Under the pieces are notes generated by a model. It was not told the origin of the DNA and searched no databases. It saw nothing but the letters and a program-made list of their open reading frames with translations. Source: Candidatus Cloacimonadota bacterium (GTDB lineage Bacteria > Cloacimonadota > Cloacimonadia > Cloacimonadales > Cloacimonadaceae). Taken from it: DNA of 36,712 nucleotides. This document shows, in pieces, positions 1 through 7,356 of this stretch. The stretch spans positions 1 through 36,712 of the forward strand of contig JAAYEF010000025.1 of assembly GCA_012728875.1 (NCBI GenBank), given 5' to 3'. The position numbers and the translations under genes are program-made. The stretch's first letter is position 1, and each line of letters opens with the position of its first letter.

Positions 1-305
1 ATCGGGTTTCCATACTAAAGGAAATGGATTACGAATTGTGACAAACGAGAATACAAGCACAACCTGGATCCCTCACGTTCGTTCGGGATGACAGTCTGGC
101 TCGGGTTTGGGTACTAAAGGTACGGGGCTGGTGGATGGTGACAGGGCTTTTTTGGGCACAAGGGACTGGATTCCTCCCTGCGGTCGGAATGACGTGTGGG
201 TTGCGGGCAGGGGTACTAAAGGGCAAGGCTGGTGGAAGGTGACGAGGTCTTTTTATCCCCACGGACTGGATTCCTCCCTGCGGTCGGAATGACGGTGGGC
301 TCTGG
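1..305. repeat. Three tandem ~100-bp repeat units with a conserved hairpin
   Basis: Three degenerate copies follow each other. Each starts near a TACTAAAGG block (13-21, 112-120, 214-222) and ends in a short inverted repeat (about 66-93, 163-194, 263-294). The last two hairpin blocks are identical over 32 bp and exactly 100 bp apart. In units 2 and 3 the stem is ATTCC/GGAAT; in unit 1 it is ATCCC/GGGAT, so the pairing is kept by a compensatory change. No plausible gene lies here. It resembles REP-type intergenic repeats, but the family is not one I can name. The first unit may be cut by the window start. Confidence 0.75.
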
Positions 306-338
306 CTTTGGGCGTGTGTGTGACAGGCTCTCAGTCTC

Positions 339-362
339 CATCTCGCCATCTCGCCACCTCGC
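339..362. repeat. 8-bp tandem repeat, three copies
   Basis: Units CATCTCGC, CATCTCGC and CACCTCGC follow one another. They lie in the non-coding stretch between the ~100-bp repeats and mnmA (306-589), where I see no gene. Confidence 0.6.
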
Positions 363-448
363 CGTCACTTTGTTACCCACTATATATGGATGCCCCCGCT
401 TATGTTTCAAACTCTTATCGAACACAAATTAAACATATCCCATACGGG

Positions 449-481
449 CTTTAGGATGTCTTTAGGATGTCTTTGGGATGT
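449..481. repeat. 11-bp tandem repeat, three copies
   Basis: CTTTAGGATGT occurs twice and is followed by CTTTGGGATGT, directly in tandem. It lies about 110 bp beyond the mnmA stop codon in otherwise unassigned DNA (306-589). No clear terminator for mnmA was found here. Confidence 0.65.
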
Positions 482-589
482 GTTCAGCTTACACATATCT
501 CACCCTCAATCAGACGGAAAAAGCCGGAAGGCGGATCTTTGAGGGGGGTTTCGCTTAAAACCGCGGTTCAGCCGTATCTTGGAAAGTGG

Positions 590-1663
590 CTACAGGCTGA
601 TTCTTCCGCCGCCCAAAACCATGTCGCCCTCATAGAAAACCGCAAATTGACCAGGGGTGATGGACATTTGCGCTTCTTCGAAGAGGACCTCCACGCGACC
701 GTCGGGAAGGGGCTTCAGCAGGCAGGGCGCGGGGTCGTGGGCAAGGCGGATTTTGGTTTGGGCGGGGGTTTCGCATGTGATGGCGGGGATGGAAAGCCAG
801 TTCACGTCTTCGGCAATGAGGCTTTGGCGAAAAAGGCCCTCACGTGGGCCAACCAGCACCCGGTTTCGTTTGTGGTCCAAAGATGTCACATACCAGGGTT
901 CGGGTTTTCCGCTCACGCCGATGTGGCGGCGCTGGCCAATCGTATAGCGCGAAAGCCCGCGGTGGGTTCCGATATTTTCGCCCTCGGGTCCGATCAAGTC
1001 TCCCGCCTCCTCCTTTTCTTCTTCAAAGAGGAGGGGATGGTCGGCTTCGTCCACAAAGTCCTGGCTTTCGGCTTTGTTCAAAAGGAAGGAAAGGCCGCTT
1101 TGGGCAACGATCTCACGAACCTGGGTCTTGTGCAGGCTTCCCAGGGGAAGGAGGATATTTTGCAGCTGCTGTTGCGAGAGCAGGCAAAGGAAATAGGATT
1201 GGTCCTTGCGGGGGTCGGCGGCTCTGAAAAGCTGGATCCGGCCGCTTTCCGCCGGGCTTTCCAGGCGGGCGTAGTGTCCGGTGGCAAAATAGTCGTGTTC
1301 AATTCCAAGCTCGCGCAGCCTGAAGGGCAGCAGGCCAAATTTGAGGGCGCTGTTGCAGACCACACAAGGGTTGGGAGTGCTCCCTCCCAGATAGCTTTGG
1401 CGGTAATAATCCAGGATGAGGCGGTCGAAATCCTGGGAAAGGTCCAGGCTGTGGAGCGGGATATTCAGATGAGCGCAAACGCGGTGAAGGTCTGCCTGGC
1501 TCTGGCTTTCACGGGGTCCAAAACAGCCGCTTTGCCCGCTGTAGGAGCGCGAACCGGAAAGCAGCATGGTGGCGCCGATCACCTCATATCCGGCTTCCAA
1601 AAGCAGGATGGCGGCGGCGGCGGAGTCGATCCCTCCGCTCATCGCCAGCAAAACCTTCTTCAT
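590..1663 (-). CDS. mnmA: tRNA-specific 2-thiouridylase MnmA, lacking the second catalytic Cys
   Basis: This is the cytoplasmic enzyme that thiolates U34 of Lys, Glu and Gln tRNAs, using ATP and a persulfide relay. The 357-residue protein has the PP-loop SGGIDS near residues 9-14, the block TPNPCVVCN with Cys100 and Cys103, GHYARLE, DQSYFL and GQRRHIGV. Family members normally have a second cysteine in a block like SQDICF; here residues 200-203 read SQDF and the Ile-Cys pair is gone. The start at 1663 is chosen because it begins MKKVLLAMSGG; the open frame extends 45 codons further up without similarity. It overlaps the preceding gene's stop by 4 nt, so the two are probably translationally coupled. 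Whether the enzyme still thiolates tRNA is uncertain. Confidence 0.93.
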   Translation of the reverse strand: MKKVLLAMSGGIDSAAAAILLLEAGYEVIGATMLLSGSRSYSGQSGCFGPRESQSQADLHRVCAHLNIPLHSLDLSQDFDRLILDYYRQSYLGGSTPNPCVVCNSALKFGLLPFRLRELGIEHDYFATGHYARLESPAESGRIQLFRAADPRKDQSYFLCLLSQQQLQNILLPLGSLHKTQVREIVAQSGLSFLLNKAESQDFVDEADHPLLFEEEKEEAGDLIGPEGENIGTHRGLSRYTIGQRRHIGVSGKPEPWYVTSLDHKRNRVLVGPREGLFRQSLIAEDVNWLSIPAITCETPAQTKIRLAHDPAPCLLKPLPDGRVEVLFEEAQMSITPGQFAVFYEGDMVLGGGRISL

Positions 1664-2637
1664 CCATGAACCTCGAAAAAGCTTTCCAAACGCAGCAGGG
1701 TGCGGTTGTCCAGGGGTTCTGGCCAGTCGCCTTCCAGGGTCAAAAAGGGCAGGGCGATCTTTTTCTTGAGGATGATGTTGTCGATCTGCAGATGGCAAAA
1801 GGACTGGGTGTAGCTGATCACGAGATCCACAGCGCGTTTCTCAAGCTGTGGCAGGATGTCTTCCAAGCGCTCAAAAACGCTGTATGGATAGGTGAAAGCG
1901 AGATATTGATCAACGATATCAGGCAGCAGATCAGGCATCGAAAACTGCCTCTGAACCTCGTTAAAAACGACGTCTGCGCCCAGATCGGCGATGCGGGGAT
2001 AGAGGTCGCGGTGGATGGGCGGAACACCCAGATAGGCGCAGCGCAAGCCGGAGGGAAGGGGGTCGCGCTGGGCGGCGGATTCCATGAAGCGGTCCAGCTC
2101 TTCCTCAAAGCGGTCGGGGTCGCCATTGAAATCCGAGGAGGAGACCAGCCAGAGATGGTTTTCCGCACCCGTGACGAGGCGCTCCTTCCAAGTCCATTCA
2201 TCCAGCGTGATCAGCTTTCTGCGGATTTCGTCCAGCCGTTCCTTGGTTTTTTGGGTTTGGTGGCGTGTAACCTCATATCGCTCTTCAAGCTGGCGGATGG
2301 AGGCGTCCAAGGCGTCGCGGGAACGCTGTGGGGGATAGGCAAAAGGCAGGGTTGGCAAGCCTTCCAGGGTCAGCATGGAGGAAAGCGAGGCGCTGTTTGC
2401 ACAGTCTCCCACCACGATGGCGACCACTTCGTCCAGATTGGCGTGAAGGGCGGTGTCGAAATTCCCTTTGATCCAGGCGCAAACGGTGCGGGGAAAGCCC
2501 TTGAGTTCAGCGTTTCGGGCGTGGGCGGCGGAATTTCCGCCAACAAAGAGGTTGTTCAGGTCGATAGGCGTGTGTCCGGCGGCAAAAAGCACTTCCACCG
2601 GGAAGGAAGTGGTGAAGCCAACTCGTTTATTCTTCAT
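1660..2637 (-). CDS. 2-hydroxyacyl-CoA dehydratase-family (HgdB/C-like) Fe-S protein
   Basis: The 325-residue protein resembles the D-component family of 2-hydroxyglutaryl-CoA dehydratases, which bind a [4Fe-4S] cluster through conserved cysteines. Visible cysteines are Cys53 (TVCAWIKG), Cys79 (GDCANS), Cys200 (RCAYLGVPP) and Cys281 (QSFCHLQID). The C-terminal block GDWPEPLDNRTLLRLESF matches the family's usual closing segment. No partner subunit or activator ATPase (HgdC-type) is seen in the window, so a fermentative dehydratase role is unlikely to be complete here. It overlaps the ABC-F gene upstream by 11 nt and mnmA downstream by 4 nt. The substrate is unknown; a link to tRNA thiolation is only a guess from position. 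Confidence 0.75.
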   Translation of the reverse strand: MKNKRVGFTTSFPVEVLFAAGHTPIDLNNLFVGGNSAAHARNAELKGFPRTVCAWIKGNFDTALHANLDEVVAIVVGDCANSASLSSMLTLEGLPTLPFAYPPQRSRDALDASIRQLEERYEVTRHQTQKTKERLDEIRRKLITLDEWTWKERLVTGAENHLWLVSSSDFNGDPDRFEEELDRFMESAAQRDPLPSGLRCAYLGVPPIHRDLYPRIADLGADVVFNEVQRQFSMPDLLPDIVDQYLAFTYPYSVFERLEDILPQLEKRAVDLVISYTQSFCHLQIDNIILKKKIALPFLTLEGDWPEPLDNRTLLRLESFFEVHG

Positions 2638-4528
2638 AACTTATGCTCAAATATCTGTCTTCAAGTTCGGCGATGTTCGCCTCGGTTTGGGCGATTTGGC
2701 TTTCCAGGCTCGCCATGCGCTGGTGCAATTCCTCCAAAAGTCCTGGCTGGGAATAGGTCTCCGAGCTTGAAAGCCGGGTGTGGATCTCCTTTAGTTCGCC
2801 GTTCAAGCCGGAGAGCTTTTCATAGTCCTTTTCGATGTTTTGGTGAAGCTGTTCCAAGTGGAGGGGGTTCACCCGTTTTTTGCGCTGGGGACGGGGAGCG
2901 GGGGCGGCTTTTTCCTGGACGGGGCGGGCAAATGTGAGCTCTGCGGCTTGTTCCAGGCTGCCTTCGAAGGACGTGATGGTGGTGTGTTCGCCGTTTGGAC
3001 TCTTTTCAAAAACCCAGAATTTGTGGGTGAGTTCGTTGATGAACCAGCGGTCGTGGGAAACGAAAATAACTGTTCCCTGGAAGGCTTTCAGGGCTTCCAG
3101 GAGGGCGTCTGCCATGTCGATATCCAGATGGTTTGTGGGTTCGTCCAGAATCATCAGGTTGGGGTTTGAATGAAGCATTTGGCAGAGGAAAAGGCGGGAA
3201 CGCTCGCCGCCGCTGAGCACGGAGACGTTTTTTTCGGTGTCGTCGCCGCGAAAACCGAAGCGTGCCAGCCAGGAAAGCACCTCGCCCTGGGGAGCGCGCG
3301 GAATCAGGCGCCAGATGGTTTCCATCACGCTGAGGCTGGGGTCCAGATTCACCTGATGTTGGTCGTAATAGCCGATCTGGAGGCTGGCTCCGATTTTCAA
3401 GCCGCCGGATTCGATTTCGTGTTCGCCCAAAAGCACTTTGAGGAGGGTGGTCTTTCCACAGCCGTTGGGTCCCAAAATGCAGATGCGGTCTTGATAGTTG
3501 GCCTTCAGGTTCACATTTTGGGCAAGTTCCAGGCTGGGCGGGATGCCAAAGCTGAGGTCTTTGAGGGTGTAAACGTCATTCCCGCTGCGTTTTGCGTCCT
3601 GGATCTGGAGCTTGATCTGTTTGGCTTGGGAGGGCTGTTTTACGATTTGGATCCTGTCCAGCATCTTTTGGCGGGATTTCGCAGAACCGGTGCGGGTTCC
3701 GGCGATGAATTTCTGGATGTAGGCGTTGGTTTCGGCAAGCTGTTTTTGCTGGCGTTCCCAGAGGCGCTGCTGGCTGAGGCGGGCAATCTCGTCGGCGGCT
3801 TTGAAGGAGCTGTAATTCCCTTTGGTGACTGATATTTGACCCTCCCGCAGGTTCCAGATGGAGGAGACGGTGTTGTCCAAAAAACGGCGGTCGTGGGAGA
3901 CCACGAGGAAGGGCTTGTCCTGTTTCAGCAGATACTTTTCCAGCCAGCCGATCATCTCGAGGTCAAGGTGGTTTGTGGGTTCGTCCAGGATGAGCAGGTC
4001 GTGGGGAGTCAAGAGTATGGCAGCCAGGCAGATACGGGTTTGTTCGCCGCCGCTGAAGCTGCCCAGGGGACGGTTCCAAATTTCGGTGGGAAGGCTGAGC
4101 GAAGTGAGCACATATTTGAGCTCGTTGTCGAATTCATAGCCTCCCAAAGCGGTGTAGCTTTCCACCACGCGGTTCAGTTCCAGCCGGGCTTTGTCGGACT
4201 TTTCGGAAAGGGGGGCGAGGCGCTGGATTTGGGCGGAAAGCCCGGCAAGGTCTTCTCTGGAGGCGCGCACATATTCGATGAGCGAAAGGCTGGGGTCCAG
4301 GTTCAGGTTTTGAGGCAGCCAGGCGATCCGGCAGTTTTTTGCACGCAAAACCTCACCCCAACTGGGGCGCAGCTCACCCAAAAAGAGCCGGATCAGGGTG
4401 GTCTTCCCCGAGCCGTTGCTTCCAATCAAGCCCACACGGCTGTTCTTTTCCAAGCTGCAGTTTGCGCTGTCGATGATCTTTTTGGCGCCGAATTCCAGCG
4501 TGAGATCAAGAGCGCGGATCAGGCTCAT
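2627..4528 (-). CDS. ABC-F family ATPase (ribosome-associated, Uup/EttA-like)
   Basis: This soluble 633-residue protein has two ABC ATPase domains and no membrane segments, which is typical of ABC-F proteins acting on ribosomes. The first domain has GSNGSGKTT, the signature FSGGEQTR and LDEPTNHLD. The second has GPNGCGKTT, LSGGERSR and LDEPTNHLD. The linker between them is basic and helical. The C-terminal ~100 residues, after a proline-rich stretch and a KKR cluster, form a predicted coiled coil as in Uup. An upstream GAGGAT may be the ribosome-binding site, spaced somewhat long from the start. It is the first gene of the overlapping operon that leads to mnmA. The exact subfamily cannot be settled by eye. 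Confidence 0.93.
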   Translation of the reverse strand: MSLIRALDLTLEFGAKKIIDSANCSLEKNSRVGLIGSNGSGKTTLIRLFLGELRPSWGEVLRAKNCRIAWLPQNLNLDPSLSLIEYVRASREDLAGLSAQIQRLAPLSEKSDKARLELNRVVESYTALGGYEFDNELKYVLTSLSLPTEIWNRPLGSFSGGEQTRICLAAILLTPHDLLILDEPTNHLDLEMIGWLEKYLLKQDKPFLVVSHDRRFLDNTVSSIWNLREGQISVTKGNYSSFKAADEIARLSQQRLWERQQKQLAETNAYIQKFIAGTRTGSAKSRQKMLDRIQIVKQPSQAKQIKLQIQDAKRSGNDVYTLKDLSFGIPPSLELAQNVNLKANYQDRICILGPNGCGKTTLLKVLLGEHEIESGGLKIGASLQIGYYDQHQVNLDPSLSVMETIWRLIPRAPQGEVLSWLARFGFRGDDTEKNVSVLSGGERSRLFLCQMLHSNPNLMILDEPTNHLDIDMADALLEALKAFQGTVIFVSHDRWFINELTHKFWVFEKSPNGEHTTITSFEGSLEQAAELTFARPVQEKAAPAPRPQRKKRVNPLHLEQLHQNIEKDYEKLSGLNGELKEIHTRLSSSETYSQPGLLEELHQRMASLESQIAQTEANIAELEDRYLSISYEE

Positions 4529-4641
4529 CGCAATTTATCCTCAATGTTTTTATTTGCACCCAAGACCGGCAGTGACGCGGTTTTATGGACCTTGGGAACC
4601 ATCGTTTCAGGCTTGGGCGGGCTGTCAAACACAAATTTTCC

Positions 4642-4670
4642 TTGTCAAAAAACGCCCCTGCTTTTTTTAG
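4642..4670 (+). promoter_or_regulatory. Possible promoter for tRNA-Pro
   Basis: TTGTCA at 4642-4647 and TTTTAG at 4665-4670 are spaced by 17 bp and lie 12 bp before the tRNA. The -10 match is weak. The surrounding 4529-4682 region is the divergent spacer between the ABC-F gene and the tRNA. Confidence 0.3.
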
Positions 4671-4682
4671 GTTTTTCAGGCT

Positions 4683-4760
4683 CGGGATGTAGCGCAGTCC
4701 GGCTAGCGTACTTGAATGGGGTTCAAGTGGTCGCAGGTTCAAATCCTGTCATCCCGACCA
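4683..4760 (+). tRNA. tRNA-Pro, anticodon GGG
   Basis: The acceptor stem CGGGATG (4683-4689) pairs with CATCCCG (4750-4756), followed by A and an encoded CCA (4758-4760). The anticodon stem CTTGA/TCAAG (4711-4715, 4723-4727) encloses the loop ATGGGGT with GGG at 4718-4720. The T arm contains GGTTCAAATCC. Length is 78 nt. It decodes CCC and CCU. Confidence 0.97.
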
Positions 4761-4772
4761 TCACTTTCGGCG

Positions 4773-4806
4773 AGCCCGGGTAATCAAGCCCGGGCTTTTC
4801 TTTTGG
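4773..4806 (+). terminator. Rho-independent terminator after tRNA-Pro
   Basis: An 8-bp stem AGCCCGGG/CCCGGGCT with an 8-nt loop (4773-4796) is followed by TTTCTTTT. It sits between the tRNA and the convergent radical SAM gene. Confidence 0.85.
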
Positions 4807-4823
4807 GGGAGAAAACATCCATT

Positions 4824-6494
4824 TCACCTGTCTTTATGCCAAAGCGCGAGCTGCTTTTGACGCCGGATCTCGCCGGGTTTGGGCACGTGGATGGGCTGGC
4901 CGGTTTGGCAGTCCAAGCCGGTGTAATACATGCAGGTGCTCAGGGTCATGGGCGTGGGGGTGAATTCCTGCACCTGTTCCACCTTCAGGTGGTTTCGTTT
5001 CAGCCAGCGGCGCAGTTCCAGCGCGTCGTCGATGGTGGTGCCGGGATGTCCGATGATGATGTAGGGAATGATCTGGCGCTTCAATCGGCTTTGCCGGCAC
5101 ATGGCGAAAAATTGGCGGGAAAACTCTTCAAAGCTGTCGATGGGAGGCTTGCCCATCAGCTTCAAAACCGGGGTGACGCTGTGTTCCGGAGCCAGTTTCA
5201 GCCTGCCTCCGGCATATTTGCTGGCCAGTGCACTGATGTAGGGAGGATGCGACAAAGCAAGGTCGTGACGGATTCCGGAGGCGATGAAAACGTGGTTCAC
5301 CTCGGGCAGTTTTTCCAAGCTTTCCAAGAGGCGGAGCTGGTCGCCATGGGCGGGTTTTAGCCGGGGACACTGGCGCGGAAAGAGGCAGGATGGACGTTTG
5401 CAGTCGTCCGGCCAGCCCAGTTCGCAAACCGAGCCCCACATATTCGCAGTGGGTCCGCCCACGTCGGAAATGGTGATGGCTTTTCCGCGTTTGCGGGCCA
5501 GGGTTTGGGCTTCCTTCACCAGCGAGGCGGCGCTGCGGGATTGGATGGCTCTGCCCTGATGGGAGGCGATGGCACAGAAATTGCAGCCTCCATAGCAGCC
5601 ACGGTGGGAGGTGAGGGAATCCTTGATTTGCTCGAAAGCGGGGATTTTTTGGCTGCCATAGCGCGGGTGGGGAGCGTGTTCAAACGGAAGTTGGGAAAGC
5701 GCGTCCAGTTCCTTGGTTTGAAGCGGCAGGGCGGGCGGATTGTGACGCAGCCAGCGCCCTCCGTTCATCTGGAAAATGGTGCTGGTATCCTTGTTTTTCT
5801 CGAAAGTCAGGGTCATTTCGCGGAAAGTGGCTTTGTCCTCACTTTCCAGGTTGTCTGGCAAAACGATGTCTTGGTCGGAAGGGGGCTCAGGGCTGAACGC
5901 CACGGTTCCGCGGATCTGGGTGATTTCCTTGATGGGGGTTCCGTTTTTCAGCGCTGTGGCGATTTCCAGGATGGCGCTTTCGCCCATGCCGTAAACCAGG
6001 AGCGAAGCCTTGGAGTCTGCCAGGATGCTGGCTCGGACCTTGTCCTGCCAAAAGTCGTAGTGAGCGATCCGGCGCAGGGAGGCTTCGATCCCGCCCAAAA
6101 CCAGAGGCGTTTCCTTGCAAAGGCGTTTGAGGGCGTTGGCATAAGCCAAAACGGCGCGGTCGGGACGCAAGCCCGCTTTTCCATCGGGGCTGTAGGCATC
6201 GTCGTTGCGCTTTTTGCGCTGGGCGGTGTAGTTTGAAACCATGGAATCCATGTTCCCGCCGGTGATTCCGAAAAAGAGGCGGGGCTTTCCCAGGGCAAGG
6301 AAATCCTGGTCTTTGCCGGGGTTTGGCTGGGGGATGATCCCCACCCTGAAGCCGGCGGCTTCCAGGTGTCTTCCGATGATGGCGGGGCCAAAGCTGGGAT
6401 GATCCACATAGGCGTCGCCGCTGATGATGATGACATCCAGTTCATCCCAGTCGCGGATGCGGGCTTCGGATTGGTTTGTGGGTAAAAAGGCCAT
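4824..6494 (-). CDS. YgiQ-family radical SAM protein
   Basis: The 556-residue protein belongs to the YgiQ group of radical SAM enzymes, whose reaction is not known. The N-terminal region (from about residue 20) is cobalamin-binding-like, with DVIIISGDAYVDHPSFG. The cluster motif CYGGCNFC (CxxxCxxC) follows HRG in the middle of the chain. Later blocks such as SDVGGPTANMWG, KLAPEHS and IGHPGT are typical of this group, as is the late FTPTPMTLSTCMYYTG. It is shorter than E. coli YgiQ but within the range of other members. No clear ribosome-binding site precedes the start at 6494. It lies downstream of the cold-shock gene on the same strand, with a hairpin between them. Confidence 0.93.
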   Translation of the reverse strand: MAFLPTNQSEARIRDWDELDVIIISGDAYVDHPSFGPAIIGRHLEAAGFRVGIIPQPNPGKDQDFLALGKPRLFFGITGGNMDSMVSNYTAQRKKRNDDAYSPDGKAGLRPDRAVLAYANALKRLCKETPLVLGGIEASLRRIAHYDFWQDKVRASILADSKASLLVYGMGESAILEIATALKNGTPIKEITQIRGTVAFSPEPPSDQDIVLPDNLESEDKATFREMTLTFEKNKDTSTIFQMNGGRWLRHNPPALPLQTKELDALSQLPFEHAPHPRYGSQKIPAFEQIKDSLTSHRGCYGGCNFCAIASHQGRAIQSRSAASLVKEAQTLARKRGKAITISDVGGPTANMWGSVCELGWPDDCKRPSCLFPRQCPRLKPAHGDQLRLLESLEKLPEVNHVFIASGIRHDLALSHPPYISALASKYAGGRLKLAPEHSVTPVLKLMGKPPIDSFEEFSRQFFAMCRQSRLKRQIIPYIIIGHPGTTIDDALELRRWLKRNHLKVEQVQEFTPTPMTLSTCMYYTGLDCQTGQPIHVPKPGEIRRQKQLALWHKDR

Positions 6495-6509
6495 ATTTTT
6501 GATAGAATT

Positions 6510-6540
6510 CAGGGGCTAAAGCTCAACGCTTCGGCCCCTG
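6510..6540 (-). terminator. Hairpin between the cold-shock gene and the radical SAM gene
   Basis: CAGGGGC (6510-6516) pairs with GCCCCTG (6534-6540), and an inner AAGC/GCTT pairing extends the stem. On the minus strand it follows the cold-shock stop by about 25 nt. No strong T-run follows, so it may be an mRNA-stabilising hairpin rather than a full terminator. Confidence 0.55.
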
Positions 6541-6564
6541 CTGTTTATATTCGGAGGGGTGGCT

Positions 6565-6777
6565 TCAGTTGCCGCCCCGAATGATGTTGATGGCTTGGAC
6601 GCCTTTGTCGGTCTCCATCAAATCAAATTCCACGATCTCGTCCTGTTCCAACACTTTCAACTCTCTGGGCGAATTTGTCACGATGGACTTCCAGTGGACG
6701 AAGTATTCCTTGTTGTCTTCGGTAATAATAAAGCCATAACCTTTATTTTTGTTAAACCACTTGACTTTTCCTCTCAT
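6565..6777 (-). CDS. Cold-shock domain protein
   Basis: This single cold-shock domain of 70 residues binds single-stranded RNA or DNA and acts as an RNA chaperone. The RNP-1 motif KGYGFI and the RNP-2 motif EYFVHW are present after the usual start MRGKVKWFN. The start at 6777 is chosen because GAGG lies 5 nt upstream and the protein then begins as the family does; the open frame continues 15 codons further without similarity. The stretch 6778-6995 is the divergent spacer shared with the receiver-like gene. Confidence 0.95.
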   Translation of the reverse strand: MRGKVKWFNKNKGYGFIITEDNKEYFVHWKSIVTNSPRELKVLEQDEIVEFDLMETDKGVQAINIIRGGN

Positions 6778-6808
6778 TTGAACCTCATAAACGTTAGTAA
6801 TTCCATAA

Positions 6809-6837
6809 ATAATATATGCCAAATTCAGTCAATGCAA
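6809..6837 (-). promoter_or_regulatory. Possible promoter of the cold-shock gene
   Basis: On the minus strand a -10-like TATTAT (6809-6814) lies 17 bp from TTGCAT (6832-6837). A TTGACT also overlaps this stretch, so the exact -35 is uncertain. It would give a 5' leader of about 25 nt. Confidence 0.4.
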
Positions 6838-6995
6838 AAGTAATAAATCTCCTTGAAACGAGTGTTTGAGCATTTGCTGATAATTTTTGTTGACTTTTTT
6901 GAGCGGTCTCAGAAATTGAATTGGAAGTGAAAACATTTTGCGTGGCTTGGGCTGGATGCCCCAGAGACGTTTAACACCGAGCCAAAAAGAAAAAG

Positions 6996-7352
6996 ATGCG
7001 AAACAATATTCTGATGGTTGACGACGACCGCCTCCTCCGCGAGGTCATGAGGGAGCTTTTGCAAGATTTTGAAGAGGAGCTGGTGAGCACCGAAGACTAT
7101 GAAAATGCTGTGGAACTGGTTCGGGGACATAAGTTTAAGCTGGCTTTGCTTGGCCACGGAATTGGAAATCGCAACGCAATCAAACTGATGAGGAAGCTTC
7201 AACGCATCGACCCTGAACTTTTTTGTCTGATCATGACCGGCTTTCGCGGCTTGGAAAGCGTTTCCGCCGCAGTGAAAAAGGGCTGTTCAGACTACATTTT
7301 AAAACCTTTCAAGCTGGAGGAACTGGTGAACGTCTTGAAGAGGCATCTATAA
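6996..7352 (+). CDS. Stand-alone receiver-domain protein without phospho-acceptor Asp
   Basis: A single CheY-like receiver domain of 118 residues with no output domain. The acidic pocket VDDD (residues 8-11), the switch Thr in IMTGF (Thr81) and the conserved Lys in LKPF (Lys103) are all present. At the position of the phosphorylated Asp, after beta-3, the sequence reads ALLGHGI, so Gly53 (codon GGC at 7152-7154) replaces Asp; one base change from GAC would explain it. It probably works as a phosphorylation-independent binding module, or is decaying. No strong ribosome-binding site is seen. It is 4 nt upstream of the next gene and so probably co-transcribed with it. Confidence 0.88.
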   Translation: MRNNILMVDDDRLLREVMRELLQDFEEELVSTEDYENAVELVRGHKFKLALLGHGIGNRNAIKLMRKLQRIDPELFCLIMTGFRGLESVSAAVKKGCSDYILKPFKLEELVNVLKRHL

Positions 7353-7356
7353 ATCC

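Noticed and set aside
467..1669. 400-codon open frame on the plus strand opposite mnmA
   Set aside because: It is antisense to a clearly conserved gene and resembles no protein family.
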